Assembly (NCBI GenBank): GCA_905182975.1
Contig: CAJJDM010000032.1
Location: forward strand, 443,237 to 507,236
Source of the DNA: Paramecium primaurelia
Lineage: Eukaryota; Ciliophora; Oligohymenophorea; Peniculida; Parameciidae
Length of the DNA stretch: 64,000 bases
Direction: 5' to 3'
The notes under the pieces are model-generated. The model was not told where the DNA came from. It saw nothing but the letters and a program-made list of their open reading frames with translations, and did no database searches. This document shows, piece by piece, positions 62,261 through 64,000 of the stretch. Position 1 is the stretch's first letter; every line of letters begins with the position of its first letter. Made by a program: the position numbers and the translations under genes.

Positions 62261-63962
62261 TCAATTATCTTTTTATCTATTAAATAACGAGATTCTTTAC
62301 ATCTAATCAATTTCTTATTGATTACATTTACTATCTTACGACTCATTCAAATTTTTAAGAGATACTTAATTTAATAAAAAATATTATACTAGCTTTTAAT
62401 TTTTTAAAGCTATTTAAAGGATCTTTAGTATAGAAACTTCCTAAAGTAGAATCTTCTATTTTACCACAAGAAGGTTTTTTAACTTGTGGTAATTATTTAA
62501 TTTAAATGAATGAAGATTTATTTTCAGATATATCAGCATCAAAATCCATTTAATTTAATAGTTTATTTTAAATTCTTTAAAAAGGAGATTCAGCTTCAGA
62601 TAATTATCCATCAGCAGTTGGTTAAAAAATATTTTTATTACTTGTATTATTATTAGTTTTAAACATTTTCATAACTAGAATTAATAATTAATATTTAATA
62701 CTATTTTATGGAGATAAAGTAATTTAATTTTTGAAAAAATCAGATTCCAAAGCTTATTTAGCTGTAATTCTTTCTGCTGGATTTTTTGTAAGCATTCTTT
62801 TTAATAATTATTATGCTTCTAAAGAAATCATATCCATATCACGTCCATCAAGAATAAAATTACATTTTTTATTTTAAATCAATACTTCATTAAATGTATT
62901 ACCAAAAAATAAACTATCTCCAAATAATAATTTATAAAATATGCATCCACAACTAAATATGTCACAAACTTTATCATATTTTAATTCTCTATCAATTAAA
63001 TTTAAAATCTCAGGAGCTACATATCCAGGTGTTCCACATTTTGGAAATTAATATTTAGATACATCAGTAAAGGTTGACAATCCAAAATCCACTATAATAA
63101 GAGTATTATACTGATCTTATTCACGGAACATAATGTTATCTGGTTTTAGATCTCTATGTATAATATTATTCTCATGAAGAATCTTTACTCCTTCTAATAA
63201 CTGTTGCATTATTATTTTTACTGACTTTAATGATAGCAATTCTTTCTTTTACTATACAATAAATTATCAATTATATAATACTTTTAATAAATCTATTTCT
63301 TCTGCTAAAGTTCTTCCACGTAATAAATCTAATATTAAATAATATGTGTGATCGCCCTCAAATGTTTCATATAATTTTATAAATGGTGAATTACTGTTTT
63401 ATTTACTAAGAAAGTTTAGAATAGCAACTTCATTTAAAAATGCTTACATTCCAAATTCACTTCTCTAAAGATAATTTTTATCTATGGCTTTGGCTGCTAA
63501 TATTACTGATTCTGTTCCAATCTCTTTTATTTGTATTACTTTTGCAGAACTTCCTTTCCCTAAATTATATTGTGCCTCATAGAAATCTGATATCTTAGAA
63601 AATGTCACCTTATTCTTTAAATGTTCTCTTAATCTATTATATTTGATATATAATTACTTCTGTAAGTCTTCTGATTTTCCTGTAAAGTCTTTGAACTTAT
63701 TCTAATATCTGATTGTAAATGCTTTTAATAAAAGTTTATTGTTCTTTAATTCTATAATCCATCCAACTTGTTAACTTAATTATAATTTATAGACATATTT
63801 GGGTCTTTAATCTTTCGCTTTCTATATAGTAAGTAATCTTACTCTACTCATTAAAAGATAATCATTTAGAACATAGCAGTAATATTTCACATCACTAATG
63901 AAATGTTTACGAACTACGATACATTCATATTAAATTTAAGAGTAATTATATTAGGATTTCAT
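62261..63962 (-). CDS. Protein kinase with PH-like N-terminal domain
   Basis: Starts MKSQYNYSQIQYECIVVRKH; the first ~105 residues (KYYCYVLNDYLLMSRVRLLT ... GWIIELKNNKLLLKAFTIRY) fit a PH-like fold. A Ser/Thr kinase domain follows: YNLGKGSSAKVIQIKE, AAKAIDK, LNEVAILNFL, IIHRDLKPDNIMF, VDFGLSTFTD, CGTPGYVAPEIL, DIFSCGCIFYKLLFGDSLFF and LLKRMLTKNPAERITAKQAL. The catalytic residues are all present. The tail is polar (NQMDFDADISENKSSF) and, after a 25-nt intron, ends ISLFNRQKDN. An intron of 30 nt splits the region before QKKELLSLKSVK. It belongs to the CAMK-like kinases expanded in ciliates. Converges on VPS50 with a 35-bp gap. Confidence 0.92.
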
Positions 63963-64000
63963 ATACAATAAATTAATTATTCATTTAATCGAACTAATAA

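Noticed and set aside
1..64000. CRISPR arrays, phage, integrative elements, rRNA or tRNA genes
   Set aside because: No regularly spaced repeats, transposase, integrase or reverse-transcriptase motifs, or cloverleaf-like structures were found. The sequence is eukaryotic protein-coding macronuclear DNA.

Overview
The window is ciliate macronuclear DNA, almost certainly Paramecium. Read with the standard code, every gene is shattered by TAA and TAG. Read with TAA/TAG as glutamine and TGA as the only stop, long conserved proteins appear. Other Paramecium hallmarks are very high A+T, genes a few tens of bases apart (sometimes under 25), and many tiny introns of about 20-34 nt (GTA...TAG type) that restore frame. 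Coordinates below run from start codon to TGA and include introns. Splice sites were inferred by eye from frame restoration and protein-family fit.

Layout. 1-8.6 kb: partial ubiquitin protease (+), hypothetical protein (-), coiled-coil protein (+), large helical protein with a SAPS-like half (+), HMG-like protein (-). 9.2-16.6 kb: giant P4-ATPase/guanylyl cyclase fusion (+). 16.8-22.5 kb: CDPK-like gene with a degenerate kinase domain (-), EGF-like multi-pass membrane protein (+), PLP-dependent acyl-CoA transferase of the serine palmitoyltransferase/KBL family (-). 22.7-31.1 kb: two tandem Cys-rich, charged secretory proteins and a very large multi-pass PAS-like membrane protein, all minus strand. 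31.4-38.5 kb, all plus strand: Cys-rich surface-type protein, sphingomyelin-synthase-like enzyme, Tubby-like protein, membrane RING protein, canonical CDPK. 38.6-45.7 kb, all minus: NT-C2 coiled-coil protein, pyruvate kinase, hypothetical protein. 45.8-51.5 kb: chromodomain protein, Asn-rich protein, a very small gene, two-TM protein, casein kinase 1. 52.5-64 kb: two coiled-coil proteins, ANTH clathrin adaptor, small hypothetical protein, VPS50 (EARP complex), and a protein kinase with a PH-like N-terminus.

There is no operon. Several genes share cell-biological themes: Ca2+/cGMP signalling (cyclase, two CDPK-type genes, CK1, PH-kinase), membrane traffic and lipids (ANTH, VPS50, sphingolipid enzymes at both ends of the lipid pathway, Tubby) and secretion (Cys-rich proteins). 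A 1220-bp segment in VPS50 is present twice in direct tandem, separated by one N. This is most simply an assembly join of two overlapping contigs. The most interesting biology is the cyclase fused to a catalytically eroded P4-ATPase, and the pseudo-CDPK that keeps four good EF-hands.
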